Below, in pieces: positions 14,919 through 22,721 of a DNA stretch of 55,038 bases. The notes below the pieces were generated by a model. The model ran no database searches. It was not told the DNA's origin and saw only the letters and a list, made by a program, of their open reading frames with translations. Position 1 is the stretch's first letter, and each line of letters opens with the position of its first letter. Source of the DNA: Gaiellales bacterium (GTDB lineage: Bacteria > Actinomycetota > Thermoleophilia > Gaiellales > JAICJC01); contig DASUHM010000001.1 in assembly GCA_036273515.1 (NCBI GenBank), positions 1 to 55,038 of the forward strand, given 5' to 3'. Position numbers and translations under genes: made by a program.

Positions 14919-15581
14919 TTACGGCGTCCAGCGGTCGCCGATCGGCGTGACGACCAGCTCGTGCGTCCAGGCGCTTCGGCCCTGCTCGTGCAGGTACTGG
15001 ATCGCCTTGGCCAGGTCGACCGGGTCGATGCGCTCGCCGCCGGCGTCGTCGCCGGGCGTCCCGAACGAGCCGTCGCAGACGAGCAGCACGGCGTGCACGC
15101 CCTTCGGCTTCAGCTCGTTCGCGGCCGCCTGGCTGAGCGCGCGGGTCGCGGCGGCTCCGGCCGCCCACGGCGCCCGGCCGGGCAGGGCGCGCCGGGCCGA
15201 TCCGCCGGTCACCTGCACGAGCGTGCCGCCGCCGTTCTCGACGAGGGCGGCGCCGCACAGCCGGTAGAAGGCGAAGACCTCTGGCAGGAGCTGCTCCAGG
15301 TACGGCGCCATCGCGTCGTCGTCGGTCGTCGTCAGGTCGCCGCCGCCGAAACGGCCCTTGGGCGACATGGCGTTCACCGCCAGGTCGAACGGCGCGGCGT
15401 TCGCGACCACCTCGCGCATGCGGTCGGCGTCCGTGAGATCCGCGACGGCGCCGGTGCCGGGGAAGGCGTCGGCGGTCTCCTGCGAGCGGGCGACGCCGAC
15501 GGCGTCCCAGCCCTGCGGGATCAGGTGCTCGGCGATGGCGCGGCCGAGGCCGCGGGCGCCGAAGACGAGCAGCTTGGGCAT
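14919..15581 (-). CDS. SDR-fold (NAD(P)-binding Rossmann) protein lacking the usual catalytic Tyr-Lys pair
   Basis: A 220-residue protein with the nucleotide-binding turn VFGARGLGRAIAEHL at residues 6-20, then DLTD (about 48-51) and a beta-strand ending NAMSPKG, as in short-chain dehydrogenases. At the active-site position the serine strand VQVTGGS is present, but the sequence after it (APWAAGAAATRALSQAAANEL) has no YxxxK. It may bind a dinucleotide without classical SDR catalysis. TAGACT lies 6 bases before ATG 15581, so the start is well placed. The gene is not obviously in an operon with its neighbours. Substrate unknown. Confidence 0.7.
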   Translation of the reverse strand: MPKLLVFGARGLGRAIAEHLIPQGWDAVGVARSQETADAFPGTGAVADLTDADRMREVVANAAPFDLAVNAMSPKGRFGGGDLTTTDDDAMAPYLEQLLPEVFAFYRLCGAALVENGGGTLVQVTGGSARRALPGRAPWAAGAAATRALSQAAANELKPKGVHAVLLVCDGSFGTPGDDAGGERIDPVDLAKAIQYLHEQGRSAWTHELVVTPIGDRWTP

Positions 15582-15587
15582 GGCGCG

Positions 15588-15593
15588 AGTCTA
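15588..15593 (-). promoter_or_regulatory. -10-like hexamer TAGACT for the SDR-like gene
   Basis: Minus-strand TAGACT ends 6 bases upstream of ATG 15581; it lies in the 17-base gap to the preceding gene's stop. Confidence 0.45.
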
Positions 15594-15598
15594 TCGGG

Positions 15599-16177
15599 TC
15601 AAGGGTTACGGGCGAGGCGCGTGACGAGCACCATCGCCGCCGCCGCGGCGGCGAGGCCGGCCGCGGTCAGGAAGATGCCGCCGGCGGCCGCATGCGAGAC
15701 GAGCAGGAGCGCCGATCCGGCGGCGGCACCGGCGGCGGCGAGCAGGACGATCGAGGCCGCCCGGCGCGGCACGATGCCGCGGTCGACCGCCGCCGGCCGA
15801 GCCAGCTCGACCGCCCACTGGCCCACCTCGGCGGCGATCACGAGCCCGGCCGCGACGAGCGGAGCGGCCTGGTCGGTGGGGCCGCCGGCGAGCGCGAGGG
15901 CGGCGGCATAGGCCGCCGCGGCGAGCGCGACCGACCACACCACGCCGGCCTCCCACCGGGCCAGCACGACGCCGGCGAGCGCGACGCTGGCGAAGGCGGC
16001 AGCGGCGATCGCCCCCGTCGCCCCCTTCCCGGAGGCGGCGGTTGCGGTGTGCGCGGCGACCGCCGCCGAGGCCAGCCAGGCGACGCTGAGCGCGGTTAGG
16101 TGCGCACGGTTCGGGCGTATCGCCGCACCTCCCTGATCTGGGCCAGCACCTCGTCGACGCTGCGGTCGCCGCCCCAC
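15599..16177 (-). CDS. Ala-rich polytopic membrane protein at the end of the MoxR/DUF58 operon
   Basis: The frame ends at 15599. Sequence that looks like real protein begins around IRPNRAHLTALSVAWLAS, right after the DUF58 stop codon, but there is no ATG or GTG there. GTG 16177 is the nearest standard start and would overlap the DUF58 gene by 82 bases (192 residues); a CTG near 16075 is another possibility. About five hydrophobic segments fill the chain, with long Ala/Gly/Val runs. I do not recognise the family. Being last in a DUF4129-MoxR-DUF58 gene run, it may be a membrane partner of that system. Start uncertain. Confidence 0.55.
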   Translation of the reverse strand: MGRRPQRRRGAGPDQGGAAIRPNRAHLTALSVAWLASAAVAAHTATAASGKGATGAIAAAAFASVALAGVVLARWEAGVVWSVALAAAAYAAALALAGGPTDQAAPLVAAGLVIAAEVGQWAVELARPAAVDRGIVPRRAASIVLLAAAGAAAGSALLLVSHAAAGGIFLTAAGLAAAAAAMVLVTRLARNP

Positions 16178-17364
16178 TCCACCACCGGCACCCCCATCGC
16201 CCGGTACTGCGACCCGAGCTGCTCGCGCTGGAGCCGCCACACCCGCCAGGCCAGGTCGCCCAGCCCGCCGCGCGGCGGGCTCACGAAGGGCAGCGGCGAG
16301 ACGTCGATGACCGCCAGGTCGACGCCGCGGGCGCGCAGGTCGACGAGCGCCGTTCGCATGCGCGCGTCGCTGAGCGGCGAGAGCGCCAGCACGAGCGCGT
16401 TCGGCGGCAGCGTCCGCCCGGGGATCACGGCCACGTCGCGCCAGGCGTAGCTCGCGACCACCTGGGTGTCGATCAGCGAGTCGAGAATTCGGTAGGTCTG
16501 GGTCGTGCCCGTCGAGGGCAGCACCCAGCGCAGGACGCCGCCGAAGCCGACGATCCCGACCCGGTCGCGCGTCCGCAGGTAGGCGCGGGCCAGCGCCGCC
16601 GCGGCCCGCACGGTCAGGTCGATCGTGCCGCCCGTGCCGTCGCCGGTGTCGGTGAACGAGTCGAGGAAGAGCACCACGTCGGCGTTTCGCTCCGGGTGGT
16701 ACTCGTTCACGTGGAGCCGGTTGCGGCGCGCGCTCACCCGCCAGTTGACCTGGCGCAGGCGGTCGCCGGGCACGTGCGGGCGCAGGTCGGCGAACTCGAG
16801 CCCCTCGCCGCGGATGCGGGTGACGTAGTTGCCGGCGCCGACATGCGTCGCCGCGGGCCGCGGCAGGGCCCGCACCTCCTCCGGCCGCGGGTAGACGCGC
16901 ACGCGCACATCCGCGGGGACGACCTGCTCGTAGGCGATCAGCCCGAGCGGCCCGGGCGCGCGCAGCACGAGGCCGCCGGCCAGGTACCCGCCCCAGCGGC
17001 CGCACTCGACGTCGAACGTCACCTCGGCCGGCTCCCCGGCCTCGAGCCGCAGCACCCGCGCCGGTATGGGCACGCGCAGGCCCGGCGGCGCGTGCGTCTC
17101 GACCGTCACCCGGCCGAGCGGCCCCGCCGACGTGAGCGTCGCCGGAAGCGCGATCTCGTCGCCCTCGATCGCGCGCACCTCGTCGACGCCGGGCTCGATC
17201 GCGACCGAGGGTGGAACGGTCGCTGCGAGGCCAACCGTGAGCAGCAGCCCGAACGGCGCCGCCAGCGCCACCAGCTCGGGCCGGTGAAGCGCGATCGCGC
17301 CCCACACGAGCGCTGCCAGGAGCAGCGCGTAGCCGCGCAGCTTCGCGGCCGGGATCGCGATCAC
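16096..17364 (-). CDS. DUF58-domain protein
   Basis: A 422-residue protein with two N-terminal membrane segments (about residues 9-25 and 30-50), a beta-rich middle, and a C-terminal von Willebrand-A-like DUF58 region. The family signature G-x-E-F-x-x-L-R-x-Y-x-x-G-D is seen as GLEFADLRPHVPGDRLRQVNWRVSARR near 206-232, followed by LFLDSF as the MIDAS-like strand. DUF58 proteins are partners of MoxR AAA ATPases. GTG 17364 overlaps the moxR stop in a GTGA junction, so translation is coupled. The role, often membrane- or envelope-linked chaperoning, is inferred from family context. Confidence 0.9.
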   Translation of the reverse strand: MIAIPAAKLRGYALLLAALVWGAIALHRPELVALAAPFGLLLTVGLAATVPPSVAIEPGVDEVRAIEGDEIALPATLTSAGPLGRVTVETHAPPGLRVPIPARVLRLEAGEPAEVTFDVECGRWGGYLAGGLVLRAPGPLGLIAYEQVVPADVRVRVYPRPEEVRALPRPAATHVGAGNYVTRIRGEGLEFADLRPHVPGDRLRQVNWRVSARRNRLHVNEYHPERNADVVLFLDSFTDTGDGTGGTIDLTVRAAAALARAYLRTRDRVGIVGFGGVLRWVLPSTGTTQTYRILDSLIDTQVVASYAWRDVAVIPGRTLPPNALVLALSPLSDARMRTALVDLRARGVDLAVIDVSPLPFVSPPRGGLGDLAWRVWRLQREQLGSQYRAMGVPVVEWGGDRSVDEVLAQIREVRRYARTVRT

Positions 17365-18344
17365 GGCGCCGGGGTCGAGGCCGGCTTGGCGGCCGGCGTC
17401 GGCACCGCCTCGAGTACCTCGCGGACGATGTCGTCGCCCGAGATCCTCCGCACCCACAGCTCCGGCCGCAGCGTCAGGCGGTGGCCGAGCGCGGGAACGG
17501 CGATCGCCTTCACGTCGTCCGGGGAGACGAAGTCGCGCCCGTCGAGCACCGCCCGGCAGCGGGCCAGCTTGAGCAGGGCGAGCGTGCCCCGCGGGCTGGC
17601 GCCGACCTGCACCTGTCCGTGGCTGCGGGTGGCCGTGACCAGGTCGACCATGTAGAGGCCGACGCTGCGGTCGACGTGCACGGTCTCGACCGTCCGCTGC
17701 ATCCCGATCAGCTGCGCGCGGGTGCAGACGGGCTCGAGGGTGATCTCGTCGGCGCCCCGCTGCATGCGCCGGTCGAGCACCTCCCACTCGTCCTCGCGGC
17801 CCGGGTAGCCGATCGCGATCCGCATCAGGAAGCGGTCGAGCTGGGCCTCGGGGAGCGGGTAGGTGCCCTCGTACTCGATCGGGTTCTGGGTGGCGACGAC
17901 GAGGAACGGCGACTCCAGCGGCCGCGTCTCGCCCTCGATCGTCACCTGCCGCTCGGCCATCGCCTCGAGCAGCGCCGACTGCGTCTTCGGTGGGGCGCGG
18001 TTGATCTCGTCGGCCAGGAGCAGGTTCGTGAACACCGGCCCCGGCCGGAACTCGAACGTCGCGTCGGACTGGCGGTAGATCGACGAGCCGGTGACGTCGG
18101 ACGGCATCAGGTCGGGCGTGAACTGGACGCGCGCGAAGCCGATGTCGAGCACCTGCGCGAACGACCGCGCGACGAGCGTCTTCGCGAGACCCGGGAAGTC
18201 CTCGAGCAGCACGTGGCCGTCCGCCAGGATCCCCATGAGCACCATCTCGAGCGGCTCGCGCTTGCCGATCACGGCCCGCTCCATCTGGGTCAGGATGGCC
18301 TGGCAACGGGCGGCGGTGTCTTCGATGCCCGGCGGCGTGCTCAT
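17361..18344 (-). CDS. MoxR-family AAA+ ATPase
   Basis: A 327-residue AAA+ ATPase. It has the MoxR-type Walker A variant EDFPGLAKTL (about 48-57), the MoxR loop FTPDLMPSDVTGSSIY (75-90), Walker B LLLADEINRAPPKTQSALLEAM (108-129) and the sensor-1 ATQNPIEYEGTYPLPEAQLDRF segment (about 155-176). MoxR ATPases act as chaperones assembling or activating metal-containing or VWA-domain partners. It sits between a small membrane protein and the DUF58 gene with four-base overlaps on both sides, the standard MoxR/DUF58/DUF4129 arrangement. Confidence 0.95.
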   Translation of the reverse strand: MSTPPGIEDTAARCQAILTQMERAVIGKREPLEMVLMGILADGHVLLEDFPGLAKTLVARSFAQVLDIGFARVQFTPDLMPSDVTGSSIYRQSDATFEFRPGPVFTNLLLADEINRAPPKTQSALLEAMAERQVTIEGETRPLESPFLVVATQNPIEYEGTYPLPEAQLDRFLMRIAIGYPGREDEWEVLDRRMQRGADEITLEPVCTRAQLIGMQRTVETVHVDRSVGLYMVDLVTATRSHGQVQVGASPRGTLALLKLARCRAVLDGRDFVSPDDVKAIAVPALGHRLTLRPELWVRRISGDDIVREVLEAVPTPAAKPASTPAP

Positions 18345-18790
18345 TCCGGCGCTCCGATCCGCTCGAGCGACTCGACCACACGTCGCAGCTGCGCGGGCGC
18401 GATGCCGCGCCCGCGGCGGTCGGCCGGCCGCGGCCGGTCGGGGCGCACGAGCTCCCACACGTCGGGGCCGACGGCGGCCGCCGCGACGTCCGGGTCGCCG
18501 TCGAGGCGCACCCCGGTGTGGTCGGCGAGGCGCTGGCCGGCGAGGCCGGCGACCAGCGGCCGCAGGCGCACGTGCTCGTCCTCCGCGCTCGAGACCGACA
18601 GGTTGAGGAGGCGATCGACCGCCGCCAGGTCGGGCGCCGAGCTGGAGACGCGCCTGCCGCGGCGCCACAGCGGCCCGCGCGGCGGGCGGGCGCGGCGGCG
18701 CGGCTTCGTGCGCTGGCCCGATGGGCGTGGCACCAGGACGAGCAGCGCGATCGCGCCCACCGCCAAGAGGACGCCCTGTGCCAGCGTCAC
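18341..18790 (-). CDS. Small membrane-anchored basic protein of the MoxR operon
   Basis: A 149-residue protein with a single N-terminal hydrophobic helix (residues 4-20) followed by a strongly basic, proline-rich stretch and a soluble region of about 100 residues. I recognise no domain. Both ends overlap neighbours by four bases (GTG over the DUF4129 stop, TGA over the moxR ATG), so it is a true operon member and probably a cytoplasm-facing membrane component of the same system. Confidence 0.65.
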   Translation of the reverse strand: MTLAQGVLLAVGAIALLVLVPRPSGQRTKPRRRARPPRGPLWRRGRRVSSSAPDLAAVDRLLNLSVSSAEDEHVRLRPLVAGLAGQRLADHTGVRLDGDPDVAAAAVGPDVWELVRPDRPRPADRRGRGIAPAQLRRVVESLERIGAPE

Positions 18791-19677
18791 TCGCCGGCTC
18801 CCGGATCGCCCTCGAGCTCCTCGACGGCGTCGATCGCGCGCCGGCGCATGTCCTCGTCGACCGGGCGGTCGCTGAAGCGGCCGCGCTGGAAGAGCGCCGT
18901 CAGCCGGTGCACCGCGGCCACGCGGCGATGCCCGTGGAGCGTCACGCGGCCGAGGTACTCCATCGGTGCCTCGTGGGCGTCGCGGGCGACCCCGTCGCGG
19001 GCCATCAGCCGCTCCATTGCGGCGTAGGCCGCGATCACCGCCCGGCGCGGGTCCAGCTCGCGCCGCAGGCGGGCGACCTCGGTCTCGCCCGGCTCCTCGG
19101 CGAAGCCCGGGATCGGCGCCAGCTCAGCCGACCCGCGCGACGCGCGGTGGCGCAGGTACAGAAACACCGCCGCGGCAGCCAGCACGACCCAGATCACGAT
19201 GACCGCCGTCCAATCGGTGCCGGTCACCGCCGGGTGGGCCGACCCCGGCCGGTCGAGCGTGCCCGACCCGCCGTTGCCCGGCGAGCTGCTGCCGAAGAGG
19301 GTCGGGAGGTGGCGGCCGGAGCGCATCCACAGTGCGATCCCGGCCACGATGAGCAGGAACGCAACCGCCGCCTTGGCCTGGCGCTGCTTGATCCTCTTGA
19401 GCGCATCGGCGTCGCGCTCGCGCAGCCGGTGCACCTGGGCATAGATGAACAGGCCCCCGCCCAGCACGGCCAGGATCGGGGCCAGCACGACGATCGCGAC
19501 CACCAGCACGTGGTGGCCGGCGCTCGAGGCGGCGCCGCTGCCCGGAGGCGAGAGCGAGCCGTGGCCGTCGCCGTTCGATCCCAGCGCGGCGACCGCCAGG
19601 AGCACGGCCATGGCCGCCGCTGCAGCCGCGGCCCGCACCTGCACGCGCGGAGCGCCGGATTCCCGTGGAGGGCGCAT
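18787..19677 (-). CDS. DUF4129-domain membrane protein
   Basis: A 296-residue protein. Three hydrophobic segments are visible (about residues 16-33, 58-78 and 100-115), then one more near 152-172, followed by a C-terminal soluble domain with the DUF4129 pattern: RRAVIAAYAAMERLMARDGVARDAHEAPMEYLGRV, then AVHRLTALFQRGRFSDRPVDEDMRRRAIDAVEELE. DUF4129 modules usually accompany transglutaminase-like or MoxR/DUF58 proteins. ATG 19677 is the first gene of the five-gene operon running to 15599. The divergent UbiD-family gene starts 51 bases away. Confidence 0.85.
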   Translation of the reverse strand: MRPPRESGAPRVQVRAAAAAAAMAVLLAVAALGSNGDGHGSLSPPGSGAASSAGHHVLVVAIVVLAPILAVLGGGLFIYAQVHRLRERDADALKRIKQRQAKAAVAFLLIVAGIALWMRSGRHLPTLFGSSSPGNGGSGTLDRPGSAHPAVTGTDWTAVIVIWVVLAAAAVFLYLRHRASRGSAELAPIPGFAEEPGETEVARLRRELDPRRAVIAAYAAMERLMARDGVARDAHEAPMEYLGRVTLHGHRRVAAVHRLTALFQRGRFSDRPVDEDMRRRAIDAVEELEGDPGAGE

Positions 19678-19713
19678 CGTTGAACGTTGGGACGCTACCA
19701 GCCGCCGTGCGGT

Positions 19714-19719
19714 TAGACT
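19714..19719 (+). promoter_or_regulatory. -10-like hexamer TAGACT for the UbiD-family gene
   Basis: TAGACT ends 9 bases before ATG 19729 and would drive the quinone/b6c gene run. Confidence 0.45.
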
Positions 19720-19728
19720 CGCGCGGCC

Positions 19729-21240
19729 ATGGCCTTCGACGACCTGCGCGACTGGATCGACCATCTGCGCCGGGAGGGCGAGCTGGTCGAGGTCACCGCC
19801 GAGGTCGATCCGCACCTCGAGATCGCCGAGATCACCGACCGGGTGACGAAGGCCGGCGGGCCGGCCCTGCTCTTCACGAACGTGCGCGGCTCGCGCATGC
19901 CGCTCCTGATCAACCAGTTCGGGACGGAGCGGCGGATGTGCATGGCGTTCGGCGTCGAGCGCCTGGACGAGCTGGGCCGGCGGGTGACCGACGTGCTCGA
20001 GATGCAGCCGCCGGAGGGCCTCGTCGACAAGGTGCGGGCGCTGCAGAGGCTGAAGTCGCTGGCCGACTCCCGGCCCAAGTCGGTGTCGCGGGGGCCGTGC
20101 CAGGAGGTCGTCCTCGACCCGCCCAGCCTGGAGTCGCTGCCGGTGATGACCTGCTGGCCCGGCGACGGCGGCCCCTTCATCACGCTGCCGGCCGTGATCA
20201 CCAAGGATCCGCGCTCCGGCACGCGCAACGTCGGCATGTACCGGGTGCAGGTGTTCGACCCGACGACGACGGCGATGCACTGGCAGATCCACAAGGACGC
20301 GGCCGCCGACTGGCGCGGCATGGGCGAGCGCATGGACGTCGCCATCGTCCTCGGCGTCGATCCGATCACCGCGTACACGGCCTCGGCGCCGCTGCCCAAG
20401 CACATCGACGAGCTGATGCTCGCCGGGTTCCTGCGCGGGGCGCCGGTCGAGCTCGTGCGCTGCAAGACGGTCGACCTCGAGGTGCCCGCCCGGGCCGAGA
20501 TCGTGATCGAGGGCTACATCGCCAAGGGCGAGCTCCGCGATGAAGGCCCCTTCGGCGATCACACCGGCTACTACACGCCGCGCGAGCCGTTCCCGGTCGT
20601 GCACGTGACCGCGGTCACCACCCGCCGCGACCCGATCTATCCGTCGATCATCGTCGGCGTCCCGCCCCAGGAGGACGCGTGGCTCGGCAAGGTCACCGAG
20701 CGGCTCTTCCTTCCGGCGGTGCGGATGACGATGCCGGAGGTGGTCGACTACGACCTGCCGATCGAGGGCGCCTTTCACAACCTCTGCATCGTCGCCATCC
20801 GCAAGGCCTATCCCGGGCACGCCCGCAAGGTGATGCACGCGATCTGGGGCACCGGCCTCCTGTCCCTGACCAAGGGCATCGTGGTGGTCGACGCCGACGT
20901 CGACGTGCACGACTACGGGCAGGTGATGTGGCAGGTGGGCGCGAACGTCGACCCGGCCCGCGACGTCGTGCTCTCCGACGGCCCGCTCGACCACCTCGAC
21001 CATGCACCCAACATGCAGTTCCACGGCGGCAAGCTCGGCATCGACGCGACGGCGAAGGGCCCGGCGGAGGGCTACGAGCGCGGCTGGCCGGAGCCGATCC
21101 GCATGAGCGACGAGGTGCGCGAGCGTGTCACAAGCCGGTGGGACGAGCTCGGGATCGCGCTGCCCGGCGGGCCGGCCGGCGATCGCCCGCAGACAGGGAA
21201 AATGCGCCGTTTCGCACGTTCTGGCCGTGGTGGCGGATGA
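19729..21240 (+). CDS. UbiD-family prenylated-FMN-dependent decarboxylase, probably of menaquinone synthesis
   Basis: A 503-residue protein with the full UbiD architecture. Recognisable are DDLRDWIDHLRREGELVEV at the N-terminus, the central N-V-G-M-Y-R (about 164-169) and M-H-W-Q-I-H-K strand, and the active-site motif DEGPFGDHTGYYTP near 271-284. UbiD enzymes use prenylated FMN made by UbiX, which is encoded four genes downstream. With MqnA, MqnE and MqnC nearby and no ubiquinone genes, the likely reaction is decarboxylation of a prenylated naphthoate in the futalosine menaquinone pathway, as proposed for MqnL of Streptomyces. That specific role is inference; the family is firm. Confidence 0.92.
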   Translation: MAFDDLRDWIDHLRREGELVEVTAEVDPHLEIAEITDRVTKAGGPALLFTNVRGSRMPLLINQFGTERRMCMAFGVERLDELGRRVTDVLEMQPPEGLVDKVRALQRLKSLADSRPKSVSRGPCQEVVLDPPSLESLPVMTCWPGDGGPFITLPAVITKDPRSGTRNVGMYRVQVFDPTTTAMHWQIHKDAAADWRGMGERMDVAIVLGVDPITAYTASAPLPKHIDELMLAGFLRGAPVELVRCKTVDLEVPARAEIVIEGYIAKGELRDEGPFGDHTGYYTPREPFPVVHVTAVTTRRDPIYPSIIVGVPPQEDAWLGKVTERLFLPAVRMTMPEVVDYDLPIEGAFHNLCIVAIRKAYPGHARKVMHAIWGTGLLSLTKGIVVVDADVDVHDYGQVMWQVGANVDPARDVVLSDGPLDHLDHAPNMQFHGGKLGIDATAKGPAEGYERGWPEPIRMSDEVRERVTSRWDELGIALPGGPAGDRPQTGKMRRFARSGRGGG

Positions 21241-21266
21241 CCGATACACTCCGCCGGGTGCGCGGA

Positions 21267-21272
21267 TACAAT
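21267..21272 (+). promoter_or_regulatory. -10-like hexamer TACAAT upstream of the Rieske gene
   Basis: TACAAT ends 33 bases before GTG 21306, leaving room for a short leader that contains a strong AGGAGG. This is one of the few clearly leadered promoters in the window. Confidence 0.45.
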
Positions 21273-21292
21273 CGCCGCCCGGACGACCTATG

Positions 21293-21298
21293 AGGAGG
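21293..21298 (+). promoter_or_regulatory. Consensus ribosome-binding site AGGAGG for the Rieske gene
   Basis: AGGAGG is 7 bases upstream of GTG 21306 and fixes that start rather than the in-frame sequences after it. Such strong Shine-Dalgarno sites are rare in this window. Confidence 0.7.
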
Positions 21299-21305
21299 AC
21301 GCGAG

Positions 21306-21959
21306 GTGGCTGATGCGACGCGGGGCGAGTTCCTCTCGCTGACGACGGTCGGGCTCGGCGCCATGATCGGCGGCGTCATCGGCGTCCCCGCGACGGCCTA
21401 CCTGCTGGCCCCGGTGACGAAGGAGGCCACCTTCGAGCCGGTGTTCCTCGGCAAGCTCGACGCGTTCACGGGCGAGAGTGGGTTCAAGCCGACGGCCGCG
21501 ACGTTCATCGAGGATCCCAAGAGCGCGCCGACCAGCGCCGCCCTTGCGTTCGTCCACTACACCGGAAAGAAGAACGCCGACTGGCACGCCGACGACGCGA
21601 TGTTCGTGGTGTTCTCGAACCGGTGCATGCACCTCGGCTGCCCGATCGCCGCCACCAGCCTCGGCTTCGCCTGCCCGTGCCACGGCGGCCAGTACGACAC
21701 CAACGGCGCCCGCACGGCCGGCCCGCCGATCCGCTCGCTCGATCGCTTCCAGTGGGAGATCCGCAACAACTCCGAGCTCTGGATCACCCAGCGCTGGAGC
21801 ACGGACATCTACGGCGGCGAGGTGCACTACTACCCGGTGAAGATGCCGGGCCAGCCCACGCACACGCCGGGGCCGAGCTGGATCGCGAACGTCCTCTACC
21901 CGCACGTCACCTACACCCACGGGCCGGTCCCGGGGCCGGTGCCGCTCCCGAAGGCCTAG
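21306..21959 (+). CDS. qcrA: Rieske iron-sulfur subunit of the menaquinol:cytochrome c oxidoreductase
   Basis: A 217-residue protein with an N-terminal membrane anchor (about residues 12-36) and a Rieske fold. The [2Fe-2S] ligand boxes are CMHLGC (Cys107, His109, Cys112) and CPCHGG (Cys123, Cys125, His126). The cluster accepts an electron from menaquinol at the outer face of the membrane and passes it to cytochrome c. It is followed after 3 bases by the cytochrome b6 gene and then by the subunit IV/cytochrome c fusion, the qcrABC order known from Bacillus. The symbol is given by that analogy. Confidence 0.93.
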   Translation: MADATRGEFLSLTTVGLGAMIGGVIGVPATAYLLAPVTKEATFEPVFLGKLDAFTGESGFKPTAATFIEDPKSAPTSAALAFVHYTGKKNADWHADDAMFVVFSNRCMHLGCPIAATSLGFACPCHGGQYDTNGARTAGPPIRSLDRFQWEIRNNSELWITQRWSTDIYGGEVHYYPVKMPGQPTHTPGPSWIANVLYPHVTYTHGPVPGPVPLPKA

Positions 21960-21962
21960 CCG

Positions 21963-22721
21963 ATGCCGATTCCCGCACCCGATCCCAAGCAGGTGGCCCT
22001 CCAGACGGAGGACTGGATCGAGTACCGCAGCGGCTTTCCGACGCTGATCCGCAAGTTCCTGTTCCGCAAGGTGCCGCCGACCGGCTGGATGCATACCCTG
22101 GGGAGCTCGCTGCTCACGGTCTTCATCCTGCAGGCGACGACCGGCATGCTGCTCGCGATGACGTACGACCCGTCGCCGAACGGGGCGTACCAGTCGATCC
22201 GCTACATCACCGACCAGCAGACGCTCGGCTGGCTGCTGCGCGGGATGCACAAGTGGGGCGCCTCGATGATGGTGATCCTGCTCTTCCTGCACATGGGCCG
22301 GGTCTTCTTCTACGGCGCCTACAAGTACCCGCGCGAGCTGACCTGGCTGACCGGGTCGCTGATCTTCATCCTGACGATGATGATGGGCCTCACGGGCTAC
22401 CTGCTCGTGTGGGACCAGCGCGCCTACTGGGCCTCGGTCGTGGCCGTGAACATCAACGGCACGGCGCCGGTGTTAGGCCCGTTCATCTCGAAGTTCCTGT
22501 TAGCCGGGCCGGTATTCGGCGCCCAGACCATCTCCAGGTTCTATGCGCTGCACATGCTGATGATCCCCGGCGCCATAGGTGCGCTCATCTTCGTGCACCT
22601 CTGGCTGGTCGTGAAACTCGGCGTCACGCCGTGGCCGAGCCGGCCGCTGCCTGAGCCGGAGCCGCACGTGGCCCCGGCCGCGCACGCGCCGCGGATGCCC
22701 GAGACGGTGGCCGGCGAGTGA
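21963..22721 (+). CDS. qcrB: Cytochrome b6-type subunit (N-terminal half of cytochrome b)
   Basis: A 252-residue protein with four membrane helices. Heme b ligands are His96 and His110 (13 residues between) in the second helix and His197 and His212 (14 residues between) in the fourth. The 14-residue spacing is the b6-type signature as opposed to bc1. The chain has no cysteine at all, so the covalent heme ci of chloroplast b6 and of Bacillus QcrB, which needs a Cys before the first helix, cannot form. The proline-rich C-terminus overlaps the next start by four bases. It forms the quinone-binding core together with the next gene product. Confidence 0.93.
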   Translation: MPIPAPDPKQVALQTEDWIEYRSGFPTLIRKFLFRKVPPTGWMHTLGSSLLTVFILQATTGMLLAMTYDPSPNGAYQSIRYITDQQTLGWLLRGMHKWGASMMVILLFLHMGRVFFYGAYKYPRELTWLTGSLIFILTMMMGLTGYLLVWDQRAYWASVVAVNINGTAPVLGPFISKFLLAGPVFGAQTISRFYALHMLMIPGAIGALIFVHLWLVVKLGVTPWPSRPLPEPEPHVAPAAHAPRMPETVAGE

